Assembly: GCA_031421635.1 (NCBI GenBank)
Contig: JANOPA010000079.1
Span: 1 to 64,000 of the forward strand
DNA length: 64,000 nt
DNA from: JAPOKJ01 sp031421635
GTDB taxonomy: Bacteria; Pseudomonadota; Gammaproteobacteria; Burkholderiales; Burkholderiaceae_E
Direction of reading: 5' to 3'
Shown: positions 40,640 to 50,083 of the stretch, in pieces
Layout: the number at the start of each line of letters is the position of its first letter
Numbering within the stretch: the stretch's first letter is position 1
Notes under the pieces: model-generated
The model's input: only the letters and a program-made list of their open reading frames with translations
What the model was told of the DNA's origin: nothing
The model's database searches: none
Program-made: the position numbers and the translations under genes

Positions 40640-41398
40640 CTGCACGAGACCCCCGATCTTTAAGCGTCGCGCCCAATACGCAAAAGTCGCATTCACAATG
40701 CTAGCTTGACGAAGAAAGCTACCCGCTTCATCCGCCAACTTGGCCTCCACCTCACGCACGATTCCGGCACTCATGGCACGCAGTTGGGCGCGCGCAGCAC
40801 GTTCAAAAAAGACGGCCATGTAGCACGCCTCCTGAATAGTCGTACCGGTCGTCAGCAAACCATGATGCGCGAGCAAAATAGCTTTCTTGTCACCCAAGGC
40901 TTGAGAAATAATGCGCCCTTCCTCGTCGGCCACCGGCAATCCCGGCCAGTCCTTGAGATGAGCGACCTGGCCAGACAACATGGTGCTATCCATATGACCG
41001 ACTTTGAGCGGCTCGCCGATCATGGTGAGCGCACTGGTAAATGGCGGGTGGGTATGCACGATGGCCTGCACATCGGGCCTGGCGCGATACACCCAGAGAT
41101 GGAACCGAGTAGCAGGGTTGGCCATGGCGCCGACCTGGGTGCTTTTAAGATCATCGTCCACCTGGACGATGAGTGACTCGCTCGCTTCATCAAAACCGTA
41201 GCCAAAACGCAGAGTCAGGAAATGCTGAGCGAGATCATCGCGGGCGGTAATCTGACCGGCGAGGCCAGATTCATGCCCCTCTGATGCGAGAATTTGACAG
41301 GTGATCGCGAGCGCCTCGCGCTTACTGAAGTTGTTCTCAGGAAGATTAAACTTCATCTCCCCTTCCGCACGATCTCTGAAATACGCTTGATCTCGCAT
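40592..41398 (-). CDS. Class II aldolase/adducin family protein
   Basis: Zinc-dependent aldolase-fold protein of 268 aa. Metal-binding His residues are in VHTHPPFTSAL (near residue 120) and in AILLAHHGLLTTGTTIQEACYMAVFFERAARAQL. It has the layout of L-fuculose-phosphate aldolase or adducin-like proteins; substrate unknown. ATG 41398 is preceded by AAGGAG, which decides it against the internal ATG 41356. It lies 40 bases downstream of the TRAP permease gene and probably shares its transcript. Its last codons form half of a long inverted repeat. Confidence 0.88.
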   Translation of the reverse strand: MRDQAYFRDRAEGEMKFNLPENNFSKREALAITCQILASEGHESGLAGQITARDDLAQHFLTLRFGYGFDEASESLIVQVDDDLKSTQVGAMANPATRFHLWVYRARPDVQAIVHTHPPFTSALTMIGEPLKVGHMDSTMLSGQVAHLKDWPGLPVADEEGRIISQALGDKKAILLAHHGLLTTGTTIQEACYMAVFFERAARAQLRAMSAGIVREVEAKLADEAGSFLRQASIVNATFAYWARRLKIGGLVQDQVDVALGSAGVPRT

Positions 41399-41438
41399 CA
41401 GTAAAACTCCTTACCTCAAACCTCCTGTAGCCGGGCCT

Positions 41439-42737
41439 TCACTTCATTTGACCAGGGAGCCACAGAGAAATAATTGGGAACGCAATCAATATTCCTAAAC
41501 GGATAACGTCGGCAACCATGAAGGGCATCACCCCTTTAAAAATCTTTTGGGTGGGGACTTCGGGCAGGAGGGAGTTCAGTACAAACAAGTTCATGCCTAC
41601 CGGCGGGCTGATCAAACCAATTTCCACCACCACCACGATCAAGATGCCAAACCAAATCGGATCGAAGCCGAGTGCCATCACCAAGGGGAAAAAGATTGGC
41701 ACCGTGAGCAAGATCATGGAGAGTTCTTCCATGGCCGTGCCCAACAAAACATAAATGGCGCAAATCGCGGCAATCACCCAAATCGGCGACAGACCTAACC
41801 CAAGCACCCAGGCTTTTAAATCATTCGGCATGGACGTGTAGTTGATGAACTCGGCGAACATCAAGGCGCCAATCAAAATTGTGAACAACATGGCCGTGGT
41901 TCGCGCTGACTCGGTGAGCGACTGAAACAAATTCGACCAAGTCAAGGTGCGTCGAGCAAAAGCGAACATCAGCGCCCCGAAAGCACCAATGCCAGCCCCT
42001 TCCATTGCGGTAAATACGCCACCGTAGATACCCCCCATGACCACTGCAAAAAGTGCCGCCACCGCCCAAACACCTTTAAAGGCGACCCAACGCTCAGCCC
42101 AGCCGGTTTTCTCACCTCGCGGGCCTGCAGAGGGGTCGCGCCAGCAAATCCATTGCACCGCACCGCATAACAACAGTACCGCCAGAACGCCAGGAATAAC
42201 ACCAGCGGCAAACAATTTACCAATATTGGTTTCAGTCATGATGCCGTAAATCACCATGATGGTGGAAGGCGGAATCAAAATGCCTAAAGTGCCGCCAGCA
42301 GCGATCGCGCCGGTCGATAACGCATCGTTGTAACCAATTTTTTTCATGGCCGGATAGGCCACCTTGGCCATAGTAGCCGCGGTTGCAACTGATGAGCCAC
42401 AGATTGCCCCAAAGCCTGCGCAGGCCCCGACCGTAGCCATCGCCAAACCGCCTCTCAGATGACCCACAAAAGCATTCGCAGCGCGAAACAACTCGTGAGA
42501 CATACCCGCTCGGGTGACCAAATTGCCCATCAGAATGAAGAGCGGAATGACCGACAAAGTGTAATTTCGCCCGGTCTCGTAAACTTTAGTTTGGATCATC
42601 GCGAACGCTTGAGCGAAATTCCAGTCTCGTAAGTAAGCAACACCCAGAAAGCCCACCAATCCCATCGAAAAAGCGATCGGTAAGCGCAGCAGCGCTAGCA
42701 GAAGCATCAAGAGAAGGGCAACGAGGGCGATGGTCAT
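41439..42737 (-). CDS. dctM: TRAP transporter large permease (DctM family)
   Basis: Large membrane subunit of a tripartite ATP-independent periplasmic transporter, 432 aa with about 12 hydrophobic segments. Family features include GLVGFLGVAYL, PLFILMGNLVTRAGMS, GACAGFGAICGSSVATAATMAKVAYPAM and the late block DPIWFGILIVVVVEIGLISPPVGMNLFVLN. It uses an ion gradient to import the substrate delivered by DctP. The dctQ and dctP homologues lie upstream on the same strand; the 115-base gap to dctQ holds no gene. Confidence 0.95.
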   Translation of the reverse strand: MTIALVALLLMLLLALLRLPIAFSMGLVGFLGVAYLRDWNFAQAFAMIQTKVYETGRNYTLSVIPLFILMGNLVTRAGMSHELFRAANAFVGHLRGGLAMATVGACAGFGAICGSSVATAATMAKVAYPAMKKIGYNDALSTGAIAAGGTLGILIPPSTIMVIYGIMTETNIGKLFAAGVIPGVLAVLLLCGAVQWICWRDPSAGPRGEKTGWAERWVAFKGVWAVAALFAVVMGGIYGGVFTAMEGAGIGAFGALMFAFARRTLTWSNLFQSLTESARTTAMLFTILIGALMFAEFINYTSMPNDLKAWVLGLGLSPIWVIAAICAIYVLLGTAMEELSMILLTVPIFFPLVMALGFDPIWFGILIVVVVEIGLISPPVGMNLFVLNSLLPEVPTQKIFKGVMPFMVADVIRLGILIAFPIISLWLPGQMK

Positions 42738-42852
42738 GGGAAATCGACTTAGTGGTTGATCTCAGCGCTTGGACTTATAAACCCGAGCAGCGCCAGAAGA
42801 AGAAAAGACTACTTGCGACACCAGAATGCCGACGTGCAGGCAGCCGGCAGAA

Positions 42853-43365
42853 TTAAGTGGTTGCGCTTTTCTCCGGATCAAATGCATCTCCCGACAGTGT
42901 GATCGTGCCGAAAGCTTTGAAAACATGGATCAAACCGGTGATAAATACCATCAAAGTCATAAAGTAAACGAAAGGCGCTACCGGGACTTTCAATACATCC
43001 GTTGTGTCCGCATAGGCCGCAATTTTTCCGGCCTTAAGCAAAATTTGGTAGCTCAAGCCGAGAATCAATGCGGCGCTGAACAAATGCATAAACCGCTGAA
43101 GTAACTCCTGCGCTTTATCCGAAAGAATTTTATCGATGAAATCCATGGTGACATGTTCGTCACCTTTAGAGGCCAACGGTAGCCCCGCAAAAATAAGCAC
43201 TAAGAGCGATAACTCCGTTAGCTCAAACGCACCCTTCAATGGCGCGCTAAATAGATAGCGCCCCATAACATCGGCAAAAGTAAGAAGCACCATCAGCATT
43301 AGCAAAATACTTGCTGCTGCACCTAGCGCTAAATCAAGCCAAGAATGGCGTTCGTTTGAACTCAT
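42853..43365 (-). CDS. dctQ: TRAP transporter small permease (DctQ family)
   Basis: Small membrane subunit of the TRAP transporter, 170 aa, with four hydrophobic segments (about 12-33, 48-62, 92-110, 130-150). The motif FADVMGRYLFSAPLKGAFELTELSLLVLIFAGLPLASKGDEHVTMDF is the typical DctQ signature. It bridges DctP and DctM. It lies 21 bases after the dctP homologue, so they are cotranscribed. Confidence 0.92.
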   Translation of the reverse strand: MSSNERHSWLDLALGAAASILLMLMVLLTFADVMGRYLFSAPLKGAFELTELSLLVLIFAGLPLASKGDEHVTMDFIDKILSDKAQELLQRFMHLFSAALILGLSYQILLKAGKIAAYADTTDVLKVPVAPFVYFMTLMVFITGLIHVFKAFGTITLSGDAFDPEKSATT

Positions 43366-43386
43366 CAGAGCCTAAAAAATCAGCGC

Positions 43387-44433
43387 TTACTGTCCGGCAC
43401 TTACTTTCTTCAATTCCTCACGGAACTCGGCTAAAACCTTGGCGCCATCCACACCCTTGGCGTTGGCAGCCTTGATCCAGTCAGTCTCCAGGATTTTGGC
43501 CTTCTCGGAAGTAGCCTTGATCAGCTGAGGCGTGGCTGGAGTAATGGTAACGCCGGCGGCTTTCAAAGACTCCAGGCCGACACGATCACCCTCGTCCCAA
43601 TATTTGCCGATAAAGCGCGCCAATTTTTCGCCGCCCAAACCGCTAATGATGTCTTGATCTTGCTTCGACAATTTCGCCCAAGCACCTTCATTGATGAAGA
43701 AACCAAAGGCCGAGCTATAGAAGCCACCCTGGAAAATCGTCGCATGTTTGACAATTTTGTCGAGCTTAAAGGACACGACCGACTCAAGGGGGAAGAACAC
43801 ACCGTCGGCGACACCCGAGCTTAGCAATTCATAGGACTCTGGAGCGGGCTTGACGAAGGCGGCAGCACCTAAGGCACGCGCCATCTGGTCAGCTACCCCG
43901 CCACCAGTACGCAGCTTCATGCCTTGGAAATCTTCTGGCCCGTCGATCACTTTCTTGGTGTTAAACATTTGGCCAGGACCGTGAGTGAACACGCCAAGTA
44001 GCTTGACACCTTTGTACTCACCAGCCTTATCCAGATACTTCCAGTGAATACGGTTATAAGCGACCGAATTGATTTCAGCAGTGTTGCCCGCGCCAGGCAG
44101 TTCAGCCATTAAGGGCAGTATGTGACGAGCAGGGGTGTAGCTAGCGGTCACATAACTCACATCGACCAGACCATCGCGCACAGCATCAAAGGTGCCTGTC
44201 GCCGCTGCGGGGTGCTTGGGCAACATTTGCAGCTTGACGCGACCATTCGTTGCTTTTTCGACTTCCAGTCCCCACGCTGCCAAGCCACGAGTGAGTAGGT
44301 GAGAAGGTGGCACCCAACTCGACATGGTCAGCACGGTTTGTGCTTGACTGAGCTGAGGCAGGACCGCAAACGCAACGCCAGCCAGACCGGTAGCGAGGGT
44401 CGCAGTGTTCTTCAAAAGGGCACGACGCAACAT
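43387..44433 (-). CDS. dctP: TRAP transporter substrate-binding protein (DctP family)
   Basis: Periplasmic binding protein of a TRAP transporter, 348 aa. A signal peptide (MLRRALLKNTATLATGLAGVAFAVLPQLSQAQ) leads the mature protein. DctP-type blocks are AVRDGLVDVSYVTASYTPARH, GMKLRTGGGVADQMARALGA (substrate Arg region) and ELLSSGVADGVFFPLESVVSF. ATG 44433 is placed by GGAG about 6 bases upstream; a start 10 codons earlier would spoil the signal peptide. Substrate is likely an organic acid; the class II aldolase and IlvD-like enzyme nearby hint at a hydroxy or sugar acid. Confidence 0.93.
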   Translation of the reverse strand: MLRRALLKNTATLATGLAGVAFAVLPQLSQAQTVLTMSSWVPPSHLLTRGLAAWGLEVEKATNGRVKLQMLPKHPAAATGTFDAVRDGLVDVSYVTASYTPARHILPLMAELPGAGNTAEINSVAYNRIHWKYLDKAGEYKGVKLLGVFTHGPGQMFNTKKVIDGPEDFQGMKLRTGGGVADQMARALGAAAFVKPAPESYELLSSGVADGVFFPLESVVSFKLDKIVKHATIFQGGFYSSAFGFFINEGAWAKLSKQDQDIISGLGGEKLARFIGKYWDEGDRVGLESLKAAGVTITPATPQLIKATSEKAKILETDWIKAANAKGVDGAKVLAEFREELKKVSAGQ

Positions 44434-44500
44434 AGGTATCTCCAGATGATCAATTTTTATCAATTAATGCACGATGACGCATTCTAGCCTTGAACGCTGG

Positions 44501-44517
44501 AAAAACCCAAAGGGTTT
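44501..44517 (-). terminator. Rho-independent terminator after the IlvD/Edd-family gene
   Basis: Read on the minus strand, AAACCC and GGGTTT form a 6-bp stem with loop TTT and end in five T. It lies 60 bases after the stop of the dehydratase gene and before the TRAP genes. Confidence 0.55.
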
Positions 44518-44576
44518 ACCGTGCGTGCGAGTTTCAAACTTGGTTTACAGGGAGCGGAAACCCGTACCTTGGACAA

Positions 44577-46316
44577 TCATGATCGACCAGAATGAGTCAC
44601 GGCTCCGAGATGCGCAGGCCCGACGACCCGAGCGTACTTTTCCAGGACTCCATTAAGCCTTTCTCCATCGGCCCGTTTGCGGTGCATCACCACCCCACTT
44701 TGCCCAACAATACGCTGCCCTCCCGAAACGAGGCTTGCACTATTCTGTGTATCCACCCACTTTGTTCGACGTTGAGCCCAATCAGCTTCAGTAAGTCGAA
44801 CCTCTAGCTTGGCCGTAGTTGCATCGATATCCACCCAGTCGCCATTTTGAAGGAGAGCAATCGGTCCGCCGACTGCTGCTTCAGGCCCAACGTAGCCGAT
44901 CATCATGCCTCGCGTTGCACCCGAGAACCTTCCATCGGTGAGTAAGGCCACTTTCTCGCCCATGCCCTGCCCGTAAATCAGAGCTGTTACCCCAAGCATC
45001 TCTCGCATGCCCGGCCCCCCTACCGGGCCTTCATTGCGGATCACCAATACTTCGCCGGCCTGATATTGCTGAGCTTTGACCACTTCATAGCAATGCTCCT
45101 CAGACTCAAAAACACGCGCTGGTCCGCTGAATTGCAAAGTGCCCATGCCTGCGATCTTGATCAAGGCGCCATCGGGTGCTAGATTGCCACGCAGCACCAC
45201 CACGCCGCCGCTGGCCAAGAGGGGCTGCGTCGTCGATGTAACAATCTCACCATCAGGTCCCGGCGAATTTTTCAAGCGCTCGGCTAGAGTTTGACCATTC
45301 AGGCAAAGCGCCTCGCCGTGCAAGTAACCCCCATCCAGCAAGGCCTTGAGCACTAAATCCACGCCTCCTGCCCGGAATAAATCGATTGCCAAATACTTTC
45401 CGCCGGGCTGTAAGCTAGCGATCAATGGTGTACGTGCAAAGACTTCGGCGACATCGTCAAGCGTAAATCGAATCCCTGCTTCATGGGCGATTGCCGGTAG
45501 ATGCAAACCTGCGTTCGTGGAGCCGCCCGTGGCCGCTACCGCAGCGGCTGCGTTCTCTAAGGACCTTCGAGTAATGAGATCCAGCGGCAAGGGACCACCC
45601 CTGGCAAGGATTTCTGTGACCCGTCGGCCTGCTGCGCGTGCGAGCGCCAAACGTTGCGTGTAAACGGCGGGCATCATGGCCGAACCAGGAATCGCCAAGC
45701 CCAACGTTTCCGAGACCATGGCCATGGTATTGGCCGTGAACTGTCCAGGGCAAGAACCCACGGTTGGGGCACACACCTTTTCTAGCTCATACAATTGCGC
45801 CTCGGTCATTTGACCGGCCAGTACCGAACCTACCCCTTCGTACGCGGTCAGGATGGTTGCATCCCGGCCTTGCCAATGGCCGGGCAACATTGCGCCGCCG
45901 TACACAAATACACTCGGGCAGTTTAAGCGAGCCATCGCCATCATCATGCCGGGCAGAGTCTTGTCACATCCCGCGAAAGCAACCAAACCGTCATAAAGGT
46001 GACCCCGCATCACAGCCTCCACCGAATCAGCAATAAGCTCGCGCGAGACCAAGCTCATACGCATGCCCTTGTGGTTCATGGATATGCCGTCGGACACCGA
46101 TACTGTGGTGAAAGGCACGGGCACGGCCCCGCCCTGAGCCACTCCGAGGCGAGCCGCGTCCGCCTGAGGGCCGAGCGACATTGAGCAAGGGGTGTTTTCG
46201 CCGTGGGTGCTGACGATGCCGATCAGGGGCTTTTTTAAGTCCTCATCATCCAAGCCCATGGCGCGCATAAAGGCTCGATGCGCCGTTCGATCCATTCCCT
46301 CTGTCACTTTACTCAT
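44577..46316 (-). CDS. Dihydroxy-acid dehydratase family protein (IlvD/Edd)
   Basis: Iron-sulfur dehydratase of 579 aa. Three Cys that bind the cluster in IlvD-type enzymes are visible: HGENTPCSMSL, FAGCDKTLPGMMMAMARL and PTVGSCPGQFTANTMAMVSE. The conserved DGRFSGATRGMMIGYVGPEAAVGGPIALL lies near the C-terminus. It could be a branched-chain amino acid enzyme, but the context next to a TRAP transporter and a class II aldolase fits a sugar-acid dehydratase as well. A good GGAGCGAGG ribosome-binding site precedes the ATG. Confidence 0.9.
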   Translation of the reverse strand: MSKVTEGMDRTAHRAFMRAMGLDDEDLKKPLIGIVSTHGENTPCSMSLGPQADAARLGVAQGGAVPVPFTTVSVSDGISMNHKGMRMSLVSRELIADSVEAVMRGHLYDGLVAFAGCDKTLPGMMMAMARLNCPSVFVYGGAMLPGHWQGRDATILTAYEGVGSVLAGQMTEAQLYELEKVCAPTVGSCPGQFTANTMAMVSETLGLAIPGSAMMPAVYTQRLALARAAGRRVTEILARGGPLPLDLITRRSLENAAAAVAATGGSTNAGLHLPAIAHEAGIRFTLDDVAEVFARTPLIASLQPGGKYLAIDLFRAGGVDLVLKALLDGGYLHGEALCLNGQTLAERLKNSPGPDGEIVTSTTQPLLASGGVVVLRGNLAPDGALIKIAGMGTLQFSGPARVFESEEHCYEVVKAQQYQAGEVLVIRNEGPVGGPGMREMLGVTALIYGQGMGEKVALLTDGRFSGATRGMMIGYVGPEAAVGGPIALLQNGDWVDIDATTAKLEVRLTEADWAQRRTKWVDTQNSASLVSGGQRIVGQSGVVMHRKRADGERLNGVLEKYARVVGPAHLGAVTHSGRS

Positions 46317-46451
46317 TACCTCGCTCCTTACTGCCTGAAAGATGTTGACCGGTTGAATCTTCGCCGGCTCGACGCTCTGTCTTGAATGCTATCGCACACA
46401 AGCCGAGATCAAGACGAGCCCGGTTTCACTTTGATCACCGCAATCTGGCCC

Positions 46452-47402
46452 CTAGCGTTCACCTTTGATATAAGGCTTCATCAACGCCTGTGGGTAGGCC
46501 GCCTTCCTGGACATCACGATCAAGGCAAGGATTGAAAAGATGAACGGGAGCATCAAGTAAACCTGATACGGCAATACGCCACTGGAGGACTGTTGCAAGC
46601 GAAGCTGTAAGGCGTCAAAGAGTGCGAAAAGTATCGCCCCGAGTAACGCCTTCCCAGGGCGCCACGAGGCGAACACCACGAGTGCGACACAGATCCATCC
46701 GCGCCCATTGATCATATTAAAGAAGAAGGCGTTAAAGGCGGCGGTGGTCAAGAAAGCCCCCGCCACGCCCATTAAGGCTGAGCCCGCCATGATTGCACCG
46801 GTACGCACAGCGCTCACACTCAGGCCTGCACTTTCGGCTGCAGCCGGGTTTTCACCCACCATACGAATTGCAAGGCCGATAGGGGTTCGGTAGAGCACCC
46901 AAGCAATGACTGGCACCATCACCAAAGCCAAGACCGTCAGTGGTGTTTGCGCGCCCAACACTGGACCGACTACTGGAATGCCATCCCAAAAGCCGTGCAT
47001 CTCGGCGAAGGGTTGAATGGTGGGCGGTTCGGTCACCTTGGGAAAGCTGACGCGATAACCGAAGTAGGTGATACTGGTCGCGAGCAGGGTGAGGCCCAGC
47101 CCAGAGACATGCTGCGACAAGGCGAGCTGCACGGTCAAAAAAGCATGTAGAAAACCAAGAAGTGCGCCAACCACGGCGGCCACCACAATGCCCCACCACA
47201 ACCCCAATCCTGAGTACACCGCCAGCCATCCACAAAAAGCACCAGCGACCATGATGCCCTCAATGCCCAGGTTTAATACACCGGCGCGCTCGCATAGGAG
47301 CACCCCCAGTGTTCCCAAAATAAGTGGTGTTGCAATGCGTAGCACCGCCACCCAAAACGGGGCACTGAAAATTAACTCAGCGATTTCTTTGACAAAGTCC
47401 AT
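46452..47402 (-). CDS. BMP-family ABC transporter permease (second subunit)
   Basis: Inner-membrane permease of the branched-chain/simple-sugar type, 316 aa with about 8-9 hydrophobic segments. Typical blocks are LGVLLCERAGVLNLGIEGIMVAGAFCGWLAVY and MVGENPAAAESAGLSVSAVRTGAIMAGSALMGVAGAFL. It resembles NupQ/YufQ nucleoside permeases. The start lies 31 bases inside the end of the other permease gene, so the two are coupled. Together with the ATPase and binding protein it should import nucleosides, purines or a related small molecule. Confidence 0.92.
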   Translation of the reverse strand: MDFVKEIAELIFSAPFWVAVLRIATPLILGTLGVLLCERAGVLNLGIEGIMVAGAFCGWLAVYSGLGLWWGIVVAAVVGALLGFLHAFLTVQLALSQHVSGLGLTLLATSITYFGYRVSFPKVTEPPTIQPFAEMHGFWDGIPVVGPVLGAQTPLTVLALVMVPVIAWVLYRTPIGLAIRMVGENPAAAESAGLSVSAVRTGAIMAGSALMGVAGAFLTTAAFNAFFFNMINGRGWICVALVVFASWRPGKALLGAILFALFDALQLRLQQSSSGVLPYQVYLMLPFIFSILALIVMSRKAAYPQALMKPYIKGER

Positions 47403-48454
47403 TGAACTTTAAATTGAGTAAGCATGGCTGCAACCAACATGGCAATCAGTGACACTGCGACAATGACATCGGCAATATAGGTCGGCACCGCCACAACACG
47501 GCTCATGGCATCGGCGCCTACCAGCATACCCGCCACAAAGACCGACGCCACGACCACGCCAATCGGAGACAGTCCTGCCAACATGGCAATCACAATACCG
47601 GTATAGCCATAGCCGGGCGACATATCTAGAGTAACGTAGCTCGTGCGACCGGCCACTTCAGAAACTCCAGCCAGACCCGCCAGTGCACCCGAGATCAGCG
47701 CAGTTTTTATTAACACGGCATTCACTGGCAAACCTAAAAATCCAGACGCTTCCAAATTCGATCCAACCGAACGCATTTGCAATCCGAGGCGAGTAAAGCG
47801 ATTAATAATGGTCACGACCAGTACCGCTCCCAGCGCCCACAGCAAGCCTGTATGTAACCGAGTCTTTTCTAGCAATTTACTGAACTCCAATTCACCTTTG
47901 AGCGCCACAGACTGTGGCCAACCCATGCCTGCGGGGTCCTTCATGGGACCATCCAACATGGCGGAGACAAACAGCAACACAATAAAATTGAGCAACAAGG
48001 TGGTGACCACTTCGTCTACAGAAAACTTGGCCTTGAGCAAAGCCGGGCCAATCAGCATGAGCGCCCCGGCCAACATACCAAACAAAATCATGCCTAAAAA
48101 AAGCACCGAATCGGAGATTGCAAACCCCTCGCCAACTTGCGAGCCTCCAACGGCCACCGCCGCCAGTGCGCCGGCATAAAGCTGACCTTCTGCACCGATA
48201 TTAAATAAGCGGGCACGGAAAGCCACTGCCGCAGAAAGCCCCGTAAAAATCAACGGCACCGCTCGCGTTAAGGTTTCAGACAAAGCAAAACGTGAGCCGA
48301 AAGCCCCCTCAAATAACAGTCCGTAGGTTTGCAGGACCGGCACCTTGGCCCAGGCCACCAAGGCCGAACAAACCATCAGCGTAAACAATACCGCAGCGAT
48401 CGGGGCGAAAACCAAGGCTAGGCGAGAGCTTTGATCGCGCCTAATAAGCCTCAT
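47372..48454 (-). CDS. BMP-family ABC transporter permease (first subunit)
   Basis: Partner permease of 360 aa, NupP/YufP-like, with about 9 hydrophobic segments. Blocks typical for the family are PLIFTGLSAAVAFRARLFNIGAEGQLYAGALAA and GSNLEASGFLGLPVNAVLIKTALISGALAGLAGVSEVAGRTSYVTLDMSPGYGYTGIVIAMLAGLSPIGVV. ATG 48454 overlaps the ATPase stop (ATGA), which decides against a start 14 codons upstream. Confidence 0.92.
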   Translation of the reverse strand: MRLIRRDQSSRLALVFAPIAAVLFTLMVCSALVAWAKVPVLQTYGLLFEGAFGSRFALSETLTRAVPLIFTGLSAAVAFRARLFNIGAEGQLYAGALAAVAVGGSQVGEGFAISDSVLFLGMILFGMLAGALMLIGPALLKAKFSVDEVVTTLLLNFIVLLFVSAMLDGPMKDPAGMGWPQSVALKGELEFSKLLEKTRLHTGLLWALGAVLVVTIINRFTRLGLQMRSVGSNLEASGFLGLPVNAVLIKTALISGALAGLAGVSEVAGRTSYVTLDMSPGYGYTGIVIAMLAGLSPIGVVVASVFVAGMLVGADAMSRVVAVPTYIADVIVAVSLIAMLVAAMLTQFKVQWTLSKKSLS

Positions 48455-50046
48455 GCCTGACCCGCCATGGCTAATCCTAGGCTCGCGGTAGTCCAATCCG
48501 CAATGGGCTTGGCTTCCGAGAGCTGGCCTTTAAAAATTACAGCGACCCGATCAGCAATGGCCCAGATTTCATCGAGATCTTCCGAGATAAGTAGCACAGC
48601 CGCACCTCGCTCACGCGCATCCAAGATTTGCTGATGAATATATGCGGTGGCGCCCACGTCCAAGCCCCAGGTCGGTTGATTCGCGATCACCATTGTGGGC
48701 TTGCCACCCAGCTCTCGTCCGAGAATAAATTTTTGAATATTCCCACCCGACAGCGTTCGCATGGGCTGTTCAAGGGCCTGAGCGCGCACGTCGAAGCGAG
48801 CGACGATTTCGTTGGCCGCCTCCCGCATCGCCTTTCGGTTGAGAAAACCAAAAAAATGCAACCATTTCGGCCCACACAAAAACCTTGGATCGTTCAGGCG
48901 ATGGAGTACAGCATTCTCAATCAAATTGGCATCACCCACTACGCCGACATGAGTACGATCCTCAGGAATGCGGGCCAGCCCTTGTTCAATCCAATCGCGG
49001 CGCTGCTCAACCGCATGCGCCAGCGTTTGTTGCCCATTTCCTGCAACTCCGGCAATAGCTAGAATTTCCCCGGCCCGCACTTGAAAGGCCAGAGCCTTGA
49101 CCGCGTTCATTTGCATCAAGATGGGCGCGCTGCTAATGACCGGTCCGTCAGAGTCCGAGGCCATAGGTGTCGAGCTTGGGGAAGATTTAATCGCGGAACT
49201 CTGCGCCGTACTCTGCGCCGCACTAGGCCCTGACCCTCGCGCGACACTTAGCGCACCACTTAGCGCACCACTTAGCGCACCATTTAGCGTACCACTTAGC
49301 CTCGGCGAATCAATCTGCCGCCCGACCATTAGCTCGGCAAGCTGCGCCGGACCGGCATTCGCCTTATCGAATACACCAATCAGTTGTCCATTACGTAACA
49401 CCGCAATGCGATCTGCGACCCGCATCACTTCGCCCAATTTATGGGTAATGAAAATGATCGAGAGGCCTTTCTGAACCATGGCATTCAAGGTCGAGAACAA
49501 GCCATCACTCTCCTGCGGAGTGAGCACAGCCGTCGGCTCATCTAGGATCAATACCTTGGCACCACGAACTAGCGCCTTCAAAATTTCAACCCTCTGACGC
49601 TCACCTACGGACAAAGCCTTAACCAGGGCATCGGGCTCAACCTGTAAACCATACTGGCCACAAGCTTCGAGCAACCTCTTGCGGATCAAGGCTCGCGAAG
49701 ACTTCCAGCGCCACAGCGGCTCAAGTCCAAGCATCACGTTATCCAGCACCGATAGGTTGTCGGCCAAAGTGAAATGCTGATGCACCATGCCGATGCCCGC
49801 GGCCAAGGCAGCCTTTGGATCTCCCGGCGGTAAGGTTCGACCGAAAGCCTCAACCTCGCCCTGGTCCGCCAGGTAGTGACCAAAAAGGATGGAGACCAGG
49901 GTCGACTTACCCGCGCCGTTCTCACCTAACAGCGCCAAGACTTCACCCCTTGCGAGGTCCAACGAAATATCGTCATTGGCAACGGCCTGACCGAAACGCT
50001 TACTGATATGCTTGAGACGAAGAATCGGAAGGCCGTGGGAACTCAT
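48451..50046 (-). CDS. BMP-family ABC transporter ATPase with repeat-rich linker
   Basis: Double-ATPase subunit, 531 aa. The first nucleotide-binding domain is intact: Walker A GENGAGKST, signature LSVGERQRVEILKAL, Walker B VLILDEPTAVLTPQE, switch ITHKLGE. A linker near residues 245-310 is made of GALS repeats and Ser/Ala-rich sequence. In the second domain GVAGNGQQTLAHAVEQRRDWIEQGLARIPEDR lacks roughly 20 residues that relatives have between the GNGQ loop and the PEDR block; the later signature RTLSGGNIQKFILGREL is present. Genes for two permeases follow in coupled order. The binding-protein gene is on the far side of an oppositely oriented SDR gene. Confidence 0.9.
   Translation of the reverse strand: MSSHGLPILRLKHISKRFGQAVANDDISLDLARGEVLALLGENGAGKSTLVSILFGHYLADQGEVEAFGRTLPPGDPKAALAAGIGMVHQHFTLADNLSVLDNVMLGLEPLWRWKSSRALIRKRLLEACGQYGLQVEPDALVKALSVGERQRVEILKALVRGAKVLILDEPTAVLTPQESDGLFSTLNAMVQKGLSIIFITHKLGEVMRVADRIAVLRNGQLIGVFDKANAGPAQLAELMVGRQIDSPRLSGTLNGALSGALSGALSVARGSGPSAAQSTAQSSAIKSSPSSTPMASDSDGPVISSAPILMQMNAVKALAFQVRAGEILAIAGVAGNGQQTLAHAVEQRRDWIEQGLARIPEDRTHVGVVGDANLIENAVLHRLNDPRFLCGPKWLHFFGFLNRKAMREAANEIVARFDVRAQALEQPMRTLSGGNIQKFILGRELGGKPTMVIANQPTWGLDVGATAYIHQQILDARERGAAVLLISEDLDEIWAIADRVAVIFKGQLSEAKPIADWTTASLGLAMAGQA
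49247..49294. repeat. 12-bp tandem repeats in the ABC ATPase linker
   Basis: Three identical CTTAGCGCACCA units (49247-49282) and a variant fourth (49283-49294) stand in tandem and keep the reading frame, coding GALS repeats on the minus strand. A second doubled 12-mer (CTCTGCGCCGTA and CTCTGCGCCGCA) lies about 40 bases away. Confidence 0.9.
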
Positions 50047-50083
50047 AATCTAATACTAACAATATCAGCGCATAAAAGGTGTC

